A stretch of DNA of 64,000 bases from Blastococcus sp. Marseille-P5729 (GTDB lineage Bacteria > Actinomycetota > Actinomycetes > Mycobacteriales > Antricoccaceae), in assembly GCF_900292035.1 (NCBI RefSeq), contig NZ_OMPO01000001.1:1123192-1187191 (forward strand), read 5' to 3'. How positions within the stretch are numbered: position 1 is the first letter of the stretch; each line of letters opens with the position of its first letter. The translations under genes were made by a program, and so were the position numbers. Shown here piece after piece: positions 42,715 to 52,100 of this stretch. A model generated the notes under the pieces. The model did no database searches and was not told the origin of the DNA. It saw nothing but the letters and a program-made list of their open reading frames with translations.

Positions 42715-44400
42715 ATGCGAATCACGGACACGACCGACCTGTGGTGGAAGAGCGCCGTCGTCTACTGTCTCGACATCGAGACCTTTTATGACGCGAACGG
42801 AGACGGCGTAGGCGATATCGAGGGACTCACCGACCGGATCGACTACCTGGCCGATCTGGGCATCAACTGCCTGTGGCTGATGCCGTTCTATCCGAGCCCC
42901 GACCGGGACGACGGCTACGACATCATGGACTACTACGGCGTCGATTCGCGGCTGGGCAACCATGGCCAGCTCGTCGAGCTCGTCCAGATCGCGCACGACC
43001 GGGGAATCCGGGTGATCGCCGATCTCGTCGTCAACCACACCAGTGACCAGCACCCGTGGTTCAAGGCCTCTCGCAAGGAGAAGGACCCCGAGAAGAACCC
43101 CTACCGCGATTACTACATCTGGCGCTCGGACGAGCCCGGTGACACCTCCGACCAGGTCGTCTTCCCCGACAAGGAGGACTCTATCTGGGAGAAGGACCCA
43201 AAGACCGGCGAGTACTACCTGCACCACTTCTACAAGCACCAGCCCGACCTCAACCTCGACTACCCGCCGGTCGTCGAGGAGATCCTGCGCGCCATGGGCT
43301 TCTGGCTGCAGCTCGGGTTCGACGGCTTCCGGGTGGACGGCGTCCCGTTCCTGGAGCAGAAGCCGGAGAACGCCGATCCGCAGTACGCGGTCGACCCGCA
43401 CAAGTTCATGAAGAGCCTTCGCGACTTCATGTCGTGGCGCAACGGGTCGGCGATGATGCTCGGCGAGGTCAATATGACCCGCTCCGACCAGCTGAAGTTC
43501 TTCGGGGGCGAGGCAGCCGACGAGATGCAGATGCAGTTCGACTTCATCACCATGCAGGCGATGTACCTGGCGATGGCCCGCGAGGACGCGCAGCCGATCG
43601 TCACGGCACTGAACAGCCGTCCGGAGATCCACCGCTCGTGCCAGTGGGCGATGTTCCTGCGCAACCACGACGAGCTGACTCTGGACAAGCTCACCGACAA
43701 GCAGCGCCAGGAGGTCTTCGACGCGTTCGGGCCCGAGAAGGACATGCAGGTCTACGATCGCGGCCTGAAGCGGCGCCTGCCGCCGATGCTCGGCGGCGAC
43801 CCACGGCGCGTAAAGATGGCCTACTCCCTGATGTTCGCCCTGCCCGGAACCCCAACGCTGTACTACGGCGAGGAGATCGGGATGGGCGAGGACCTCGAGG
43901 CGGAAGCGCGGATGGCCGTCCGTACGCCGATGCAGTGGAGCGCTGAGAAGAACGGCGGCTTCTCCACCGCCCGCCCGTCGCGTCTCGTCCAGCGCACCGT
44001 CCCCGGCGCCTACGGCCCGGAGCACATCAACGTACTGGCCCAGCAGCACGATCCCGACTCGCTCATGTCGTGGATCCGCCGCCTGATCCAGATCCGGCGA
44101 TCCTGCCCCGAGGTGGGCTGGGGCAAGATGACCGTCCTGGAGCACGACGGCGGCAAGAGCGTCCTCGCGCACCGTCTCGATCTCGACGACTCGTCGGTCA
44201 TCGCCGTCCACAACCTCTCCGCCGACCCGACGACGGTCCAGATCCCGACGGCCGGTCAGTTCGAGGACCCCCACATCACCGACCTGCTGACACACGAGTC
44301 ACCCGAGATCCCGGACGGCGGAAGGCTCACCGTCACCCTCGACGGCTACGGCGTCCAGTGGCTCCGGGTGCGCCAGGCCGGCCACCTCGCGATCCCCTAG
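42715..44400 (+). CDS. Trehalose synthase-like GH13 enzyme
   Basis: 561 residues. The sequence follows trehalose synthase and related alpha-glucosyl isomerases: WLMPFYPSPDRDDGYDI, RVIADLVVNHTSDQHPWFKAS, DGFRVDGVPF (nucleophile Asp), MLGEVNMTR (acid/base Glu), FLRNHDELTLDKL (transition-state Asp), and VRTPMQWSAEKNGGFS. It likely interconverts maltose and trehalose or acts on a related alpha-glucoside. The LLM oxidoreductase follows after 10 nt and is probably in the same operon. Confidence 0.88.
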   Translation: MRITDTTDLWWKSAVVYCLDIETFYDANGDGVGDIEGLTDRIDYLADLGINCLWLMPFYPSPDRDDGYDIMDYYGVDSRLGNHGQLVELVQIAHDRGIRVIADLVVNHTSDQHPWFKASRKEKDPEKNPYRDYYIWRSDEPGDTSDQVVFPDKEDSIWEKDPKTGEYYLHHFYKHQPDLNLDYPPVVEEILRAMGFWLQLGFDGFRVDGVPFLEQKPENADPQYAVDPHKFMKSLRDFMSWRNGSAMMLGEVNMTRSDQLKFFGGEAADEMQMQFDFITMQAMYLAMAREDAQPIVTALNSRPEIHRSCQWAMFLRNHDELTLDKLTDKQRQEVFDAFGPEKDMQVYDRGLKRRLPPMLGGDPRRVKMAYSLMFALPGTPTLYYGEEIGMGEDLEAEARMAVRTPMQWSAEKNGGFSTARPSRLVQRTVPGAYGPEHINVLAQQHDPDSLMSWIRRLIQIRRSCPEVGWGKMTVLEHDGGKSVLAHRLDLDDSSVIAVHNLSADPTTVQIPTAGQFEDPHITDLLTHESPEIPDGGRLTVTLDGYGVQWLRVRQAGHLAIP

Positions 44401-44410
44401 GCGGCCTGAC

Positions 44411-45367
44411 ATGCCTCGCATCGGACTTCACTGCTCGCACGAGCAGATCGACCCGCGGCAGCTGCTCTCCGACGTCCAGCACGCCGAACGCGCTGGCTTC
44501 GACATGGCGATGTGCTCGGACCACTTCGCCCCATGGAGCAAGCGGCAGGGCCACTCCGGCTACACCTGGTCGTGGCTCGGTGCCGCCCTGGCCACCACCT
44601 CCCTGCAGCTCGGCTGCGTCTCGGCGCCGGGCCAGCGCTACCACCCGGCGGTGCACGCGCAGCGGATCGCCACGCTCGGCCAGATGTTCCCTGGCCGGTT
44701 CTGGGTCGCGCTCGGCAGCGGCGAGAACGCCAACGAGCACATCACCGGCGACCGCTGGCCACGCAAGGAGGAGCGCATCGCACGCCTGGAGGAATGCGTC
44801 TCCGTCATCCGCCGGATGCTCGAGGGCGAGGAGGTCTCGCACGACGGTCTGGTGAGAGTCGATCGCGCGCGAATCTGGGACCTGCCCGATCAGGTGCCTC
44901 CGCTGATCGGGCCTGCTGTGTCCGTCGAGTCGGCGGCCCGTGTCGCCGGCTGGGCGGATGGCATCGCGACCCTGAACCAGCCGGTCGACAAGCTGCGCGA
45001 CCTGCTGGCGGCGTACCGGGATGCCGGCGGACGCGGTCCGGCCAGCCTTCAGGTCCACCTGTCGTGGGCGGAGACCGAGGACGAGGCCGAGCGGATCGCA
45101 CACGACCAGTGGCGCACCAACGTGTTCGCCGAGCCGGTCAGCTGGGACACCGCCACCCCGGCGGAGTTCGACATCGTGGGTGAGCACGTGAGCTCGTCAG
45201 TGGTTCGCGAGCACGTCCGGGTGTCCGCCGATCTCGGTCAGCATCGCGACTGGCTGCGCGAGTACGCCGATCTCGGCTTCGACGACATCTATCTGCACTT
45301 CGTCGGCCAGACCCAGGAGCGCTTCATCGACACCTTCGCCGAGAAGGTACTGCCAGAGCTCGACTAG
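44411..45367 (+). CDS. LLM-class flavin-dependent oxidoreductase (TIGR03885-like)
   Basis: 318 residues. Luciferase-like monooxygenase TIM-barrel pattern: MPRIGLHCSHEQIDP, GFDMAMCSDHFAPW, TTSLQLGCVSAPGQRYHPAV, FPGRFWVALGSGENANEHITGDRWP. This matches the non-F420/FMN-type subfamily commonly found next to trehalose-synthase-like genes, as here. Substrate is unknown; the linkage suggests a role in glucan or sugar modification. No clear Shine-Dalgarno; start is 10 nt after the GH13 stop. Confidence 0.85.
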   Translation: MPRIGLHCSHEQIDPRQLLSDVQHAERAGFDMAMCSDHFAPWSKRQGHSGYTWSWLGAALATTSLQLGCVSAPGQRYHPAVHAQRIATLGQMFPGRFWVALGSGENANEHITGDRWPRKEERIARLEECVSVIRRMLEGEEVSHDGLVRVDRARIWDLPDQVPPLIGPAVSVESAARVAGWADGIATLNQPVDKLRDLLAAYRDAGGRGPASLQVHLSWAETEDEAERIAHDQWRTNVFAEPVSWDTATPAEFDIVGEHVSSSVVREHVRVSADLGQHRDWLREYADLGFDDIYLHFVGQTQERFIDTFAEKVLPELD

Positions 45368-45396
45368 AGCGTGTGGGCTCGACGACTATCGAGTGA

Positions 45397-47127
45397 CTAC
45401 CGGATGCGGCGGAGGACGACGGACTCCCAACCGGGCAGGCGGCCGTCGGCGAGCACGGCACTCGCAGCCTCATCCGAGGTCGCGATCGCAACCGTCACGC
45501 CGTCCCGGCTTGGATCGCCTGCATCGCAGTCCATCCAGTCCTCGAGCAGGTCCGCGGGGATCTCGATCGGCTCGCGTGTGAAGGACGCCAGGACCAGTAG
45601 CTCGATGCCTTCGTGCTCCCGCCGGTAGGCCCACAGGTCCGGGTGGTCCATCGCGAGCGGGGTGACGCCTCCGTGCGCCACGCACGGCTCGTCGTGGCGG
45701 AAGGCGATGAGCGCTCGATAGTGCTCGAACACCGAGCCGGCGACGCCCACCTGCCGTTGCGCGTTTATCTGTGCGGCATTCGGGTTCACGGCGATCCACG
45801 GCTCGCCGCTGGTAAAGCCGGCGCCGGCCGAGTCGTCCCACTGCATCGGCGTCCGCGCGTTGTCCCGGCTTCCGGCCGAGAGACCGGGGAGCAGTTCGTC
45901 GAACAGCCGGCCGGCGGTCTCCTGCTCCGCCGCATAGTTCAACGACTCGATGTCGCGGAATCCAGCGATGTCAGCGAACGGGGTGTTGGTCATGCCGAGC
46001 TCTTGCCCCTGATAGACATACGGGGTACCGCGCAGCAGGTGCAGCACCGTCGCGAGGGTCTTCGCCGACACCTCCCGCCACTGCGCGTCGTCGTCCCCGA
46101 AGCGCGACACGGCACGGGGCTGATCGTGGTTGTCCCAGTACAGGCTGTTCCAGCCGACCGGCTCGAGTTCGACCTGCCAGCGCATCAGGTTCTCCCTCAG
46201 CCGGGGCATGGGGAGCGGTACCAGGTCGAACTTGCCACCCGGCCCGTGGTCGAGGTCGACATGCTCGAACTGGAAGACCATGTCGACCTCTCGCCGCTCC
46301 GGGTCGGTGTAGCGCCGGGCATCCTCGACGGTCACGCCCGGCATCTCGCCCACTACCAGGAGGGGCCGCGGCTGATCGGCGAGCACCTCGGCGTTCATCT
46401 CGGCCAGGAACTCGTGCATCCGCGGCCCGTCGGCGATCTGGGTGAACCCCGCGCCGTCCGGCAGTCCCTCCGGCTTCGAGATCAGGTTGATGACGTCGAG
46501 CCGGAACCCGTCGACCCCGCGGTCGAGCCACCAGCGCATCATCCGGTAGATCGCGGAGCGCACCTGCGGGTTCTCCCAGTTCAGGTCGGGTTGCTTGCGG
46601 CTGAACATGTGCAGGAAGTACTCGCCGGACGCCGCATCCCACTCCCAGGCCGGGCCGGAGAAGACCGCGTTCCAGTTGTTCGGCTCGGCTCCTGGCTCGC
46701 CGCCGGCGTGGTCTGGCCGGGGCGGACGCCAGAAGTACCAGTCGCGCCGCTCGCTCGACGGGTCGCGCGACTCGACGAACCAGGGATGCTCATCGCTGGT
46801 GTGGTTGACGACGATGTCCATGAGCAGGCGGATGCCGCGCCGGTGCAGCTCCTCGATCAGCTCGTCGAGGTCGTCGAGCGTCCCGAAGATCGGGTCGACG
46901 TCCTGATAGTCGCTGATGTCGTAGCCGTTGTCGTACTGCGGTGAGCGGTAGACCGGACCGAGCCAGACCACATCGACGCCGAGCGTCTGCAGGTAGTCGA
47001 GGCGCTCGATGATGCCGCGCAGGTCACCGGTGCCGTCGCCGTCGCTGTCGGCGAAGCTTCGCGGGTAGATCTGGTAGACGACGGCGCTCTTCCACCAGTC
47101 CCTGGTCAGGTCGTTGTCGATGCTCAC
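45397..47127 (-). CDS. Alpha-glucosidase/oligo-1,6-glucosidase-like GH13 enzyme
   Basis: 576 residues from the GTG at 47127, with TATCCT 6 nt upstream (leaderless); the frame further upstream is not protein-like. GH13 motifs: DVVWLGPVYRSPQYDNGYDI, LLMDIVVNHTSDEHPWF, DGFRLDVINLI (nucleophile), LLVVGEMPGVT (acid), YWDNHDQPRAVSRFG, and RTPMQWDDSAGAGF. Typical of oligo-1,6-glucosidase or trehalose-6-phosphate hydrolase. It hydrolyses an alpha-glucoside, probably in the same sugar metabolism as the neighbouring GH13. Confidence 0.88.
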   Translation of the reverse strand: MSIDNDLTRDWWKSAVVYQIYPRSFADSDGDGTGDLRGIIERLDYLQTLGVDVVWLGPVYRSPQYDNGYDISDYQDVDPIFGTLDDLDELIEELHRRGIRLLMDIVVNHTSDEHPWFVESRDPSSERRDWYFWRPPRPDHAGGEPGAEPNNWNAVFSGPAWEWDAASGEYFLHMFSRKQPDLNWENPQVRSAIYRMMRWWLDRGVDGFRLDVINLISKPEGLPDGAGFTQIADGPRMHEFLAEMNAEVLADQPRPLLVVGEMPGVTVEDARRYTDPERREVDMVFQFEHVDLDHGPGGKFDLVPLPMPRLRENLMRWQVELEPVGWNSLYWDNHDQPRAVSRFGDDDAQWREVSAKTLATVLHLLRGTPYVYQGQELGMTNTPFADIAGFRDIESLNYAAEQETAGRLFDELLPGLSAGSRDNARTPMQWDDSAGAGFTSGEPWIAVNPNAAQINAQRQVGVAGSVFEHYRALIAFRHDEPCVAHGGVTPLAMDHPDLWAYRREHEGIELLVLASFTREPIEIPADLLEDWMDCDAGDPSRDGVTVAIATSDEAASAVLADGRLPGWESVVLRRIR

Positions 47128-47133
47128 CGTGCC

Positions 47134-47139
47134 AGGATA
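47134..47139 (-). promoter_or_regulatory. -10 box of leaderless GH13 transcript
   Basis: TATCCT on the minus strand, 6 nt, then GTG at 47127. No Shine-Dalgarno. Confidence 0.45.
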
Positions 47140-47197
47140 TGCATCCGCGACCGCCTCCCCGGGCAGCGTGGCGTGTCGGCGAACCGGTGGACGCCGG

Positions 47198-48340
47198 CTA
47201 GCCCATGAACCGGGCAGGATCCAGGCGAGCGACGTCGAGGCCCCGCGCGACGAGATCGGCCGGCGGCTGTTCCCCACGTGCCAGCGCAGCGCCGAGCCGC
47301 GCCATCGACGGGGCGGTCTGGATCCCATACCCGCCTTGTCCGCCGAACCAGAAGAAGCCCGCGACGCGCGGGTCGAATCCGACGACCGGCTGCCGGTCCG
47401 GGGTGAAGTTGCGCAGGCCGGCCCACGACGAGCGCACGTGGCGCGGGGCGATGTGGGTGGCCTCGTCGATGACCTCCATCGCCTGCGCGATACGCAGCTC
47501 GTCGGGACGCGGGTCGCTCGGCGACTGCAGCACCTCGTCGGCCGGTGAGCACAGGTACTGCTCGCCGTCGGGCTTGACGTAGAAGGTGTCATCGACGTCC
47601 GCCGCCATCGGCAAGGACGCCGTACGCGAGCCCTGCGGCGAAGGGACCATGAAGATCGTGCGCCGCAGCGGCGCTATCCCGACCGAGCGCGCTCCGAAGG
47701 TGGCCGCGACGACGTCCACCCAGGATCCGGCCGCGTTGACGACCAGCGGGGCGCGGTACTTATTGTCGCCGGAGTCGGTGAGTGTCCAGACGTGGTCCTC
47801 ATCGAAGTCCTCGCTGCGCACCGCGCCGGTGACTCGAGCAGCGGTATGAACGATGCCGCCCCGTTCGCGGAAGCCGGTGACGAACCCCTGATGCAGCAGG
47901 TGGACGTCGAGCTCCATCGCTCCCGGCTCGAGCATCGCCTGCTCGATGTACTCGCCCTTGAGGATCGGGTTGACCTGCACCGCCTCCTCCGGCGAGAGCA
48001 GCTGGGCATCGGGAACCAATGCACACATCTCGGCATGCATCTGCTGCAGGCGGGCGCCGCGGCCGTGCGTCGCGACCCAGACCAGGCCGAGGGGCCGCAA
48101 CGGCGAGTGGTCCAAGAAGCTCGGCGGGTTCTCGAAGAAGTCCCGGCTGCCCGTGGTGAGCGCACGGATCTGATCCCCGCCGTACGTCTCGAGAAAGGTC
48201 GCCGCGCTGCGCCCGGTCGTGTGGAAGGCGAGGTGGGTCTCCATCTCGAGCAGGCCCACGCGCCGATCGCTCGCCAGCTCGTAGGCCAGCGAGACCCCGG
48301 CGATGCCGCCGCCGATCACGATCGCGTCGAAGGTCTCCAC
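47198..48340 (-). CDS. FAD-dependent oxidoreductase, D-arginine dehydrogenase-like
   Basis: 380 residues. Dinucleotide-binding motif AIVIGGGIAGVSLAYELA at ~6-23, the HTTGRSAATFLETYGG segment that is typical of D-arginine/D-amino-acid dehydrogenases, and C-terminal WAGLRNFTPDRQPVVGFDPRVAGFFWFGGQGGYGIQTAPSM (in part). FAD-linked amine oxidation. The start GTG (48340) follows TAGGGT by 6 nt, so leaderless. Substrate is unknown; D-amino acid or related amine likely. Confidence 0.88.
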   Translation of the reverse strand: METFDAIVIGGGIAGVSLAYELASDRRVGLLEMETHLAFHTTGRSAATFLETYGGDQIRALTTGSRDFFENPPSFLDHSPLRPLGLVWVATHGRGARLQQMHAEMCALVPDAQLLSPEEAVQVNPILKGEYIEQAMLEPGAMELDVHLLHQGFVTGFRERGGIVHTAARVTGAVRSEDFDEDHVWTLTDSGDNKYRAPLVVNAAGSWVDVVAATFGARSVGIAPLRRTIFMVPSPQGSRTASLPMAADVDDTFYVKPDGEQYLCSPADEVLQSPSDPRPDELRIAQAMEVIDEATHIAPRHVRSSWAGLRNFTPDRQPVVGFDPRVAGFFWFGGQGGYGIQTAPSMARLGAALARGEQPPADLVARGLDVARLDPARFMG

Positions 48341-48346
48341 GGCCAG

Positions 48347-48352
48347 ACCCTA
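48347..48352 (-). promoter_or_regulatory. -10 box of leaderless FAD oxidoreductase transcript
   Basis: TAGGGT on the minus strand, 6 nt, GTG at 48340. No ribosome binding site is visible. Confidence 0.4.
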
Positions 48353-48405
48353 TCCGCGCGCGCCGCAGCCGTCGACACGGGATCTGTCAACCGAAGGCCG
48401 TCCGG

Positions 48406-49014
48406 TCAGCTCCGGCGCAAGACCCGGAGGGATCCGTGCACCGCGATCTGCTCGAAGCCCTCGGCGACCGCGCGTCGGACGACGTTCCACGGCGCCTGGC
48501 CGCCGTCCGCAGGGTCGGGGAAGACGTCGTGCACGAGGAGCAGTCCCTCAGGCACCAGATGCCGGGCGAACTGCGTGTAGTCCTGCTGCGCGGTTTCCTC
48601 GGTGTGGTTGCCGTCGAGAAAGAGTAGTTCGAGGGGCGTCGTCCACCAGGTCGCTACCAGGCGGGTGTCGGCGACGATGGCCGAGAGGACGTCGGCGTTC
48701 TCATCCAGCACGCGTCGAAAGTGCGGGAGCGTGTCGAGACGGCCCGAGTCGGCGTCCACGAGCGACTCGTCGTGCCACTCCCACCCCGGCTGGTTCTCCT
48801 CCGAGCCGTGGTGATGATCAACCGTGACCAGCCGCGCTCCCACTTGGCGCGCCGCGTCAGCGAGCAGCACCGTGGACTTGCCACAGTAGGTGCCGATCTC
48901 CAGCCACGTTCCTGCACGGGCGCCGCGGGCGACCGCGTGCAGAGCTTCGCCCTCCTCGGTGGGCATGAAGCCCGTCGTTTCCTCGAAGCGGGCGAGGACA
49001 TCGGCGGGGATCAT
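48406..49014 (-). CDS. Class I SAM-dependent methyltransferase (operon gene 4)
   Basis: 202 residues from the ATG at 49014, overlapping the toroid gene stop by 4 nt. Motif I is TWLEIGTYCGKST (~36-48); then RLVTVDHHHGSEENQ and LLFLDGNHTEETAQQDY and LLLVHDVFPDPADGG. The pattern resembles O-methyltransferases of the MT_24/CmcI-like group. Substrate unknown. Last of the GT4-MT-toroid-MT operon. Confidence 0.85.
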   Translation of the reverse strand: MIPADVLARFEETTGFMPTEEGEALHAVARGARAGTWLEIGTYCGKSTVLLADAARQVGARLVTVDHHHGSEENQPGWEWHDESLVDADSGRLDTLPHFRRVLDENADVLSAIVADTRLVATWWTTPLELLFLDGNHTEETAQQDYTQFARHLVPEGLLLVHDVFPDPADGGQAPWNVVRRAVAEGFEQIAVHGSLRVLRRS

Positions 49015-50075
49015 CCGGCCACCCCCTCCTGGCTGGCCCGCTCCCACACCGGCCAGCTGCCGGCGTCTCGGAACAACGCCGCTCCGCCGGTGGTCTGGGT
49101 CAGGGCGTCGGCGGCGAGCAGGACGGCGCCGGCCGACCAGGTGGTCTGCTCGATCGGCCATACCTGGTCATTAGGGAGGTTCTTGCCGGTCCAGTAGCCG
49201 CCGGTCTCGTGATCCAGCAGGAAGTGCATGTCCTCGAAGACCTCGAGGGCGCGGGCGTGATCACCCATCGCATCGAGCGCGGCCACCAGCTCAACGGTCT
49301 CTGCGGCGGTCACCCACGGCTCGTCGCTGACGCAGCGCACGCCGTGATCGGGCCAATAGTAGTGATCCCAGCCGGCGTCGATGCGCTCACGCGCCTGCAC
49401 CCCGCGAATCGCCCCGGTGAGGATCGGGTAGTACCAATCCATCGAGTAGCGGCTGCGGTCGGCGAACGCTTCCGGCCGGGTGCTGATCGCCTCGTGTAGG
49501 CGGCGACCGGCCCGCTGCCAATGCGGCCGGGCGTGGCCGAGCCGATGCGCGATCAGGCAGGCGCACTCGATCGACTGCAGCGCACTGCTGCAGCCGGTCA
49601 CCAGCGCGGTCTGGTCCCAGGCACCTTCTGCGCTCTTCGCCCAGGCCAGCGCGCCCGATGGAAGCTGGGCGTCGACGACGAAGTCGATCGCGGCCTCGAT
49701 CGTCGGCCAGAGACGCGCGAGCGCGGCCACCTCGCCAGTGATGAGGTAGTAGTGCCACACGCCGGTGGCGATATAGGCGCACTGGTTGGTGTCTGCGGCC
49801 GCCTCGCGGATCTCGCCGTCCACCTGCTCCATCGGCCACGAACCGTCCGGCCGCTGGGAGCGCGCTGACCAGTCGAAGGCCGCCATCGCATGGTCGTACT
49901 TGCCGACGACAGCGAGCCCCATCGCGGCCTCGATGTGGTCCCAGGGGTCGAGCTGACCACCGCGAAACCACGGGATCGAGCCGTCCTCGTACTGGCTGGC
50001 CGCGATGAAGTCGCCGATCGCAACGACCTGCTCGGCGGTCAGGACGCCGGGTACCTCGAGTGCGCGCCGCATCAT
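49011..50075 (-). CDS. Alpha/alpha-toroid (prenyltransferase/six-hairpin-like) protein, operon gene 3
   Basis: 354 residues from the ATG at 50075, overlapping the previous stop as ATGA. Repeats of QYEDGSIPWFRGGQLDPWDH, SQRPDGSWPMEQ, QLPSGALAWAKS and ETGGYWTGKNLPND type (helix-helix turns with Gly/Asp/Trp) form a toroid. Such proteins are labelled prenyltransferase/squalene-oxidase repeat but the fold also serves six-hairpin glycosidases. No catalytic DxDD of terpene cyclases is seen. Function unknown; it belongs to the GT4 operon and may act on a glycan or isoprenoid. Confidence 0.8.
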   Translation of the reverse strand: MMRRALEVPGVLTAEQVVAIGDFIAASQYEDGSIPWFRGGQLDPWDHIEAAMGLAVVGKYDHAMAAFDWSARSQRPDGSWPMEQVDGEIREAAADTNQCAYIATGVWHYYLITGEVAALARLWPTIEAAIDFVVDAQLPSGALAWAKSAEGAWDQTALVTGCSSALQSIECACLIAHRLGHARPHWQRAGRRLHEAISTRPEAFADRSRYSMDWYYPILTGAIRGVQARERIDAGWDHYYWPDHGVRCVSDEPWVTAAETVELVAALDAMGDHARALEVFEDMHFLLDHETGGYWTGKNLPNDQVWPIEQTTWSAGAVLLAADALTQTTGGAALFRDAGSWPVWERASQEGVAG

Positions 50076-50785
50076 CGCTCCGGTTTGCGCAGATAAACCA
50101 CGAAGCTCTTGCCCAGCACGGGATTCAGCAGCCGTTCCCCAATCCGGGTGAGCGCGGGCGCCTTCATCATGTCCCAGACCAGCAGCTTGTGATACGCCCG
50201 CGTCGCTAGGTTCTCCCTGTCGACCCCGACCGCGCACTTGAGCCACCAGTAGGGCGCGTGCAGGGCGTGGGCATGGTGCCGGCCGTAGGGCTCGAATCCC
50301 GCCTTCTTCAGCTTGTCGACCAGCTCGCTGGCGCGGTAGATGCGAATGTGCCCGCCCTCGACCTCGTGGTACTCGTCGGAGAGCTTCCAGCAGACCCGCT
50401 CGGGCCAGTTGCGCGGCACGGTGACGGCAAGCAGCCCGCCGGGCTTGGTGATGCGGAACAGCTCGGCGATGACGGCGTCGTCCTCGTGAATGTGCTCGAG
50501 GATCTCGGATGCGATGACCCGGTCGAAGGTGTCGTCGGCGAACGGCATGTTCCTGGCGTCCCCGGCCTGGATCTTCGCCGTGGCCTGCGGTCCGGCCTGG
50601 CCTTCGACCTCCATCGCACCGAACATCGTCTCGACCTCGGCGAGGTCGGACTCGTTCATGTCGAACGCTGTCACGTGCGCGCCCCGACGGTACGCCTCGA
50701 AGGAGTGCCGTCCCTGCCCACAGCCCACGTCGATGAGCTGCATCCCCGGCTCTAAGGGGAACTGCTCGAAGTCAACGGTCAGCAT
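50072..50785 (-). CDS. Class I SAM-dependent methyltransferase (operon gene 2)
   Basis: 237 residues. SAM motif I LIDVGCGQGRHSFEAYRRG (~18-36), post-I VTAFDMNESDLA, motif II/III FADDTFDRVIASEILEHIHED and KPGGLLAVTVPRNWPERVCW. UbiE/SmtA-type C- or O-methyltransferase. Start overlaps the GT4 stop by one base (TGATG), and its stop overlaps the toroid start. Confidence 0.9.
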   Translation of the reverse strand: MLTVDFEQFPLEPGMQLIDVGCGQGRHSFEAYRRGAHVTAFDMNESDLAEVETMFGAMEVEGQAGPQATAKIQAGDARNMPFADDTFDRVIASEILEHIHEDDAVIAELFRITKPGGLLAVTVPRNWPERVCWKLSDEYHEVEGGHIRIYRASELVDKLKKAGFEPYGRHHAHALHAPYWWLKCAVGVDRENLATRAYHKLLVWDMMKAPALTRIGERLLNPVLGKSFVVYLRKPER

Positions 50786-52098
50786 CAGACGCTTTCCCTT
50801 TCCGTGGTTCGCATCTCGCGAATCGGTTCCGAGGTGCCAGTGCCGGCCTCGATCACGTCGTAGTACAGCTCGGCGGTGCGCTCGGCCACGGCTCTCCAGC
50901 TATAGGTGGACTCCGCGCGCGTGCGGCCCGCGCGGCCCATGCGCGCCGCCCGCTCGGGATCGGCGAGCACCGCCGCGATCGCTCGGCCAAGCGCTGCCGG
51001 GTCCTTCGGAGGCACGAGCACACCGGCGGGATGGGCGTCCTCGCTCGAGATCAGCGTCGGCAGCGCGCCCACGTCGGAGGCGACGACCGGGGTCGCGCAG
51101 GCCATCGCCTCGACGGCGGGCAGTGAGAACCCCTCGTACAGCGAGGGAACTACCAGCGCCTGCGCAGACCCGATGAGTGCGGCTAGTTCCTCGTCGCTGA
51201 TGCCGGAGCGGAAGCTCACCTTCTCGGAGAGCCCGGCGCTCGCGATGGATGCCGTCGTCCGGTCGCTGCACGGGCCGACGATCACCAGCTCGCTCCACGT
51301 CCCCGGGTCCATGTCACGCAGTGCTCGGATGAGGACGCTGATGCCCTTCAGCGGAACGTCGGCCGACGCGATCGCGACGAGCCGTCCGTCGACTCGTGGG
51401 ATAGACGGTGGACGGAAGACATCGGTCGCGACTCCGACCGGGACGATCTCGATGCGGTTGCGCAGCACACCGAAGTCGGCGGCGATGTCACCGGCGGAGC
51501 CTTCGGAGACGGTGAGGATGCGCCGCAGTCGCCGCGCGACTCGCCGCTGCATTCCGACAAACCCGTACCAGCGGCGCTTGGTGATCCGCTGCCAGCCGGT
51601 GGCGTGCGCGAGCTCGAGGCGGCGGTCCTGGCTGATCGGGTGGTGGATGGTCGTGAGCAGGGGCAGGCCTCGCAGCGCAAGGCGGAGGATGCCCGGCGCG
51701 AGGGTCTGGTTGTCGTGCAGGATGTCGAACTCGCCGATGCGCGGGCCCAGCACCCGCTCCAGGCGCCGCGCGAAGATCCTCGGCTCAGGGAATCCGGCCG
51801 TGCACATCATCAGGTACTCGAGAACGTCGAGGTCGGACCGGAACTCTCGCAGGCCAGGTTGACGGAAGGGGTCGTCCTCCCGATAGAGGTCGAGGCTAGG
51901 AACTTTGGTGAGCCGGACGCCAGGATCGAGGTGCGGGTACGGCGGTCCGCTGAAGACCTCGACCTCGTGCCCGAGCGCGACCAGCTCGCGGCTGAGGTTG
52001 CGGACGTAGATTCCCTGACCGCCTGAATGCGGCTTGCTGCGATAGGACGACAGCGCGATCCGCAACGGGCGACCGCGCCCGTCCATGCCAGCGGTCAT
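50785..52098 (-). CDS. Glycosyltransferase family 4 (operon gene 1)
   Basis: 437 residues. GT-B fold: N-terminal RIALSSYRSKPHSGGQGIYVRNLSREL (in part) and TIHHPISQDRRLE; C-terminal nucleotide-sugar part with VVPSLYEGFSLPAVEAMACATPVVASDVGALPTLI (in part; the E-x7-E motif). It transfers a sugar, probably from a UDP- or GDP-donor, to a lipid or glycan. It heads a coupled four-gene operon. A leaderless 19-codon frame ends 2 nt before its ATG. Confidence 0.92.
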   Translation of the reverse strand: MTAGMDGRGRPLRIALSSYRSKPHSGGQGIYVRNLSRELVALGHEVEVFSGPPYPHLDPGVRLTKVPSLDLYREDDPFRQPGLREFRSDLDVLEYLMMCTAGFPEPRIFARRLERVLGPRIGEFDILHDNQTLAPGILRLALRGLPLLTTIHHPISQDRRLELAHATGWQRITKRRWYGFVGMQRRVARRLRRILTVSEGSAGDIAADFGVLRNRIEIVPVGVATDVFRPPSIPRVDGRLVAIASADVPLKGISVLIRALRDMDPGTWSELVIVGPCSDRTTASIASAGLSEKVSFRSGISDEELAALIGSAQALVVPSLYEGFSLPAVEAMACATPVVASDVGALPTLISSEDAHPAGVLVPPKDPAALGRAIAAVLADPERAARMGRAGRTRAESTYSWRAVAERTAELYYDVIEAGTGTSEPIREMRTTERESV

Positions 52099-52100
52099 GC

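Noticed and set aside
42625-44295. 556-residue frame opposite the trehalose-synthase-like gene
   Set aside because: Shadow frame; the plus-strand frame has all GH13 motifs.
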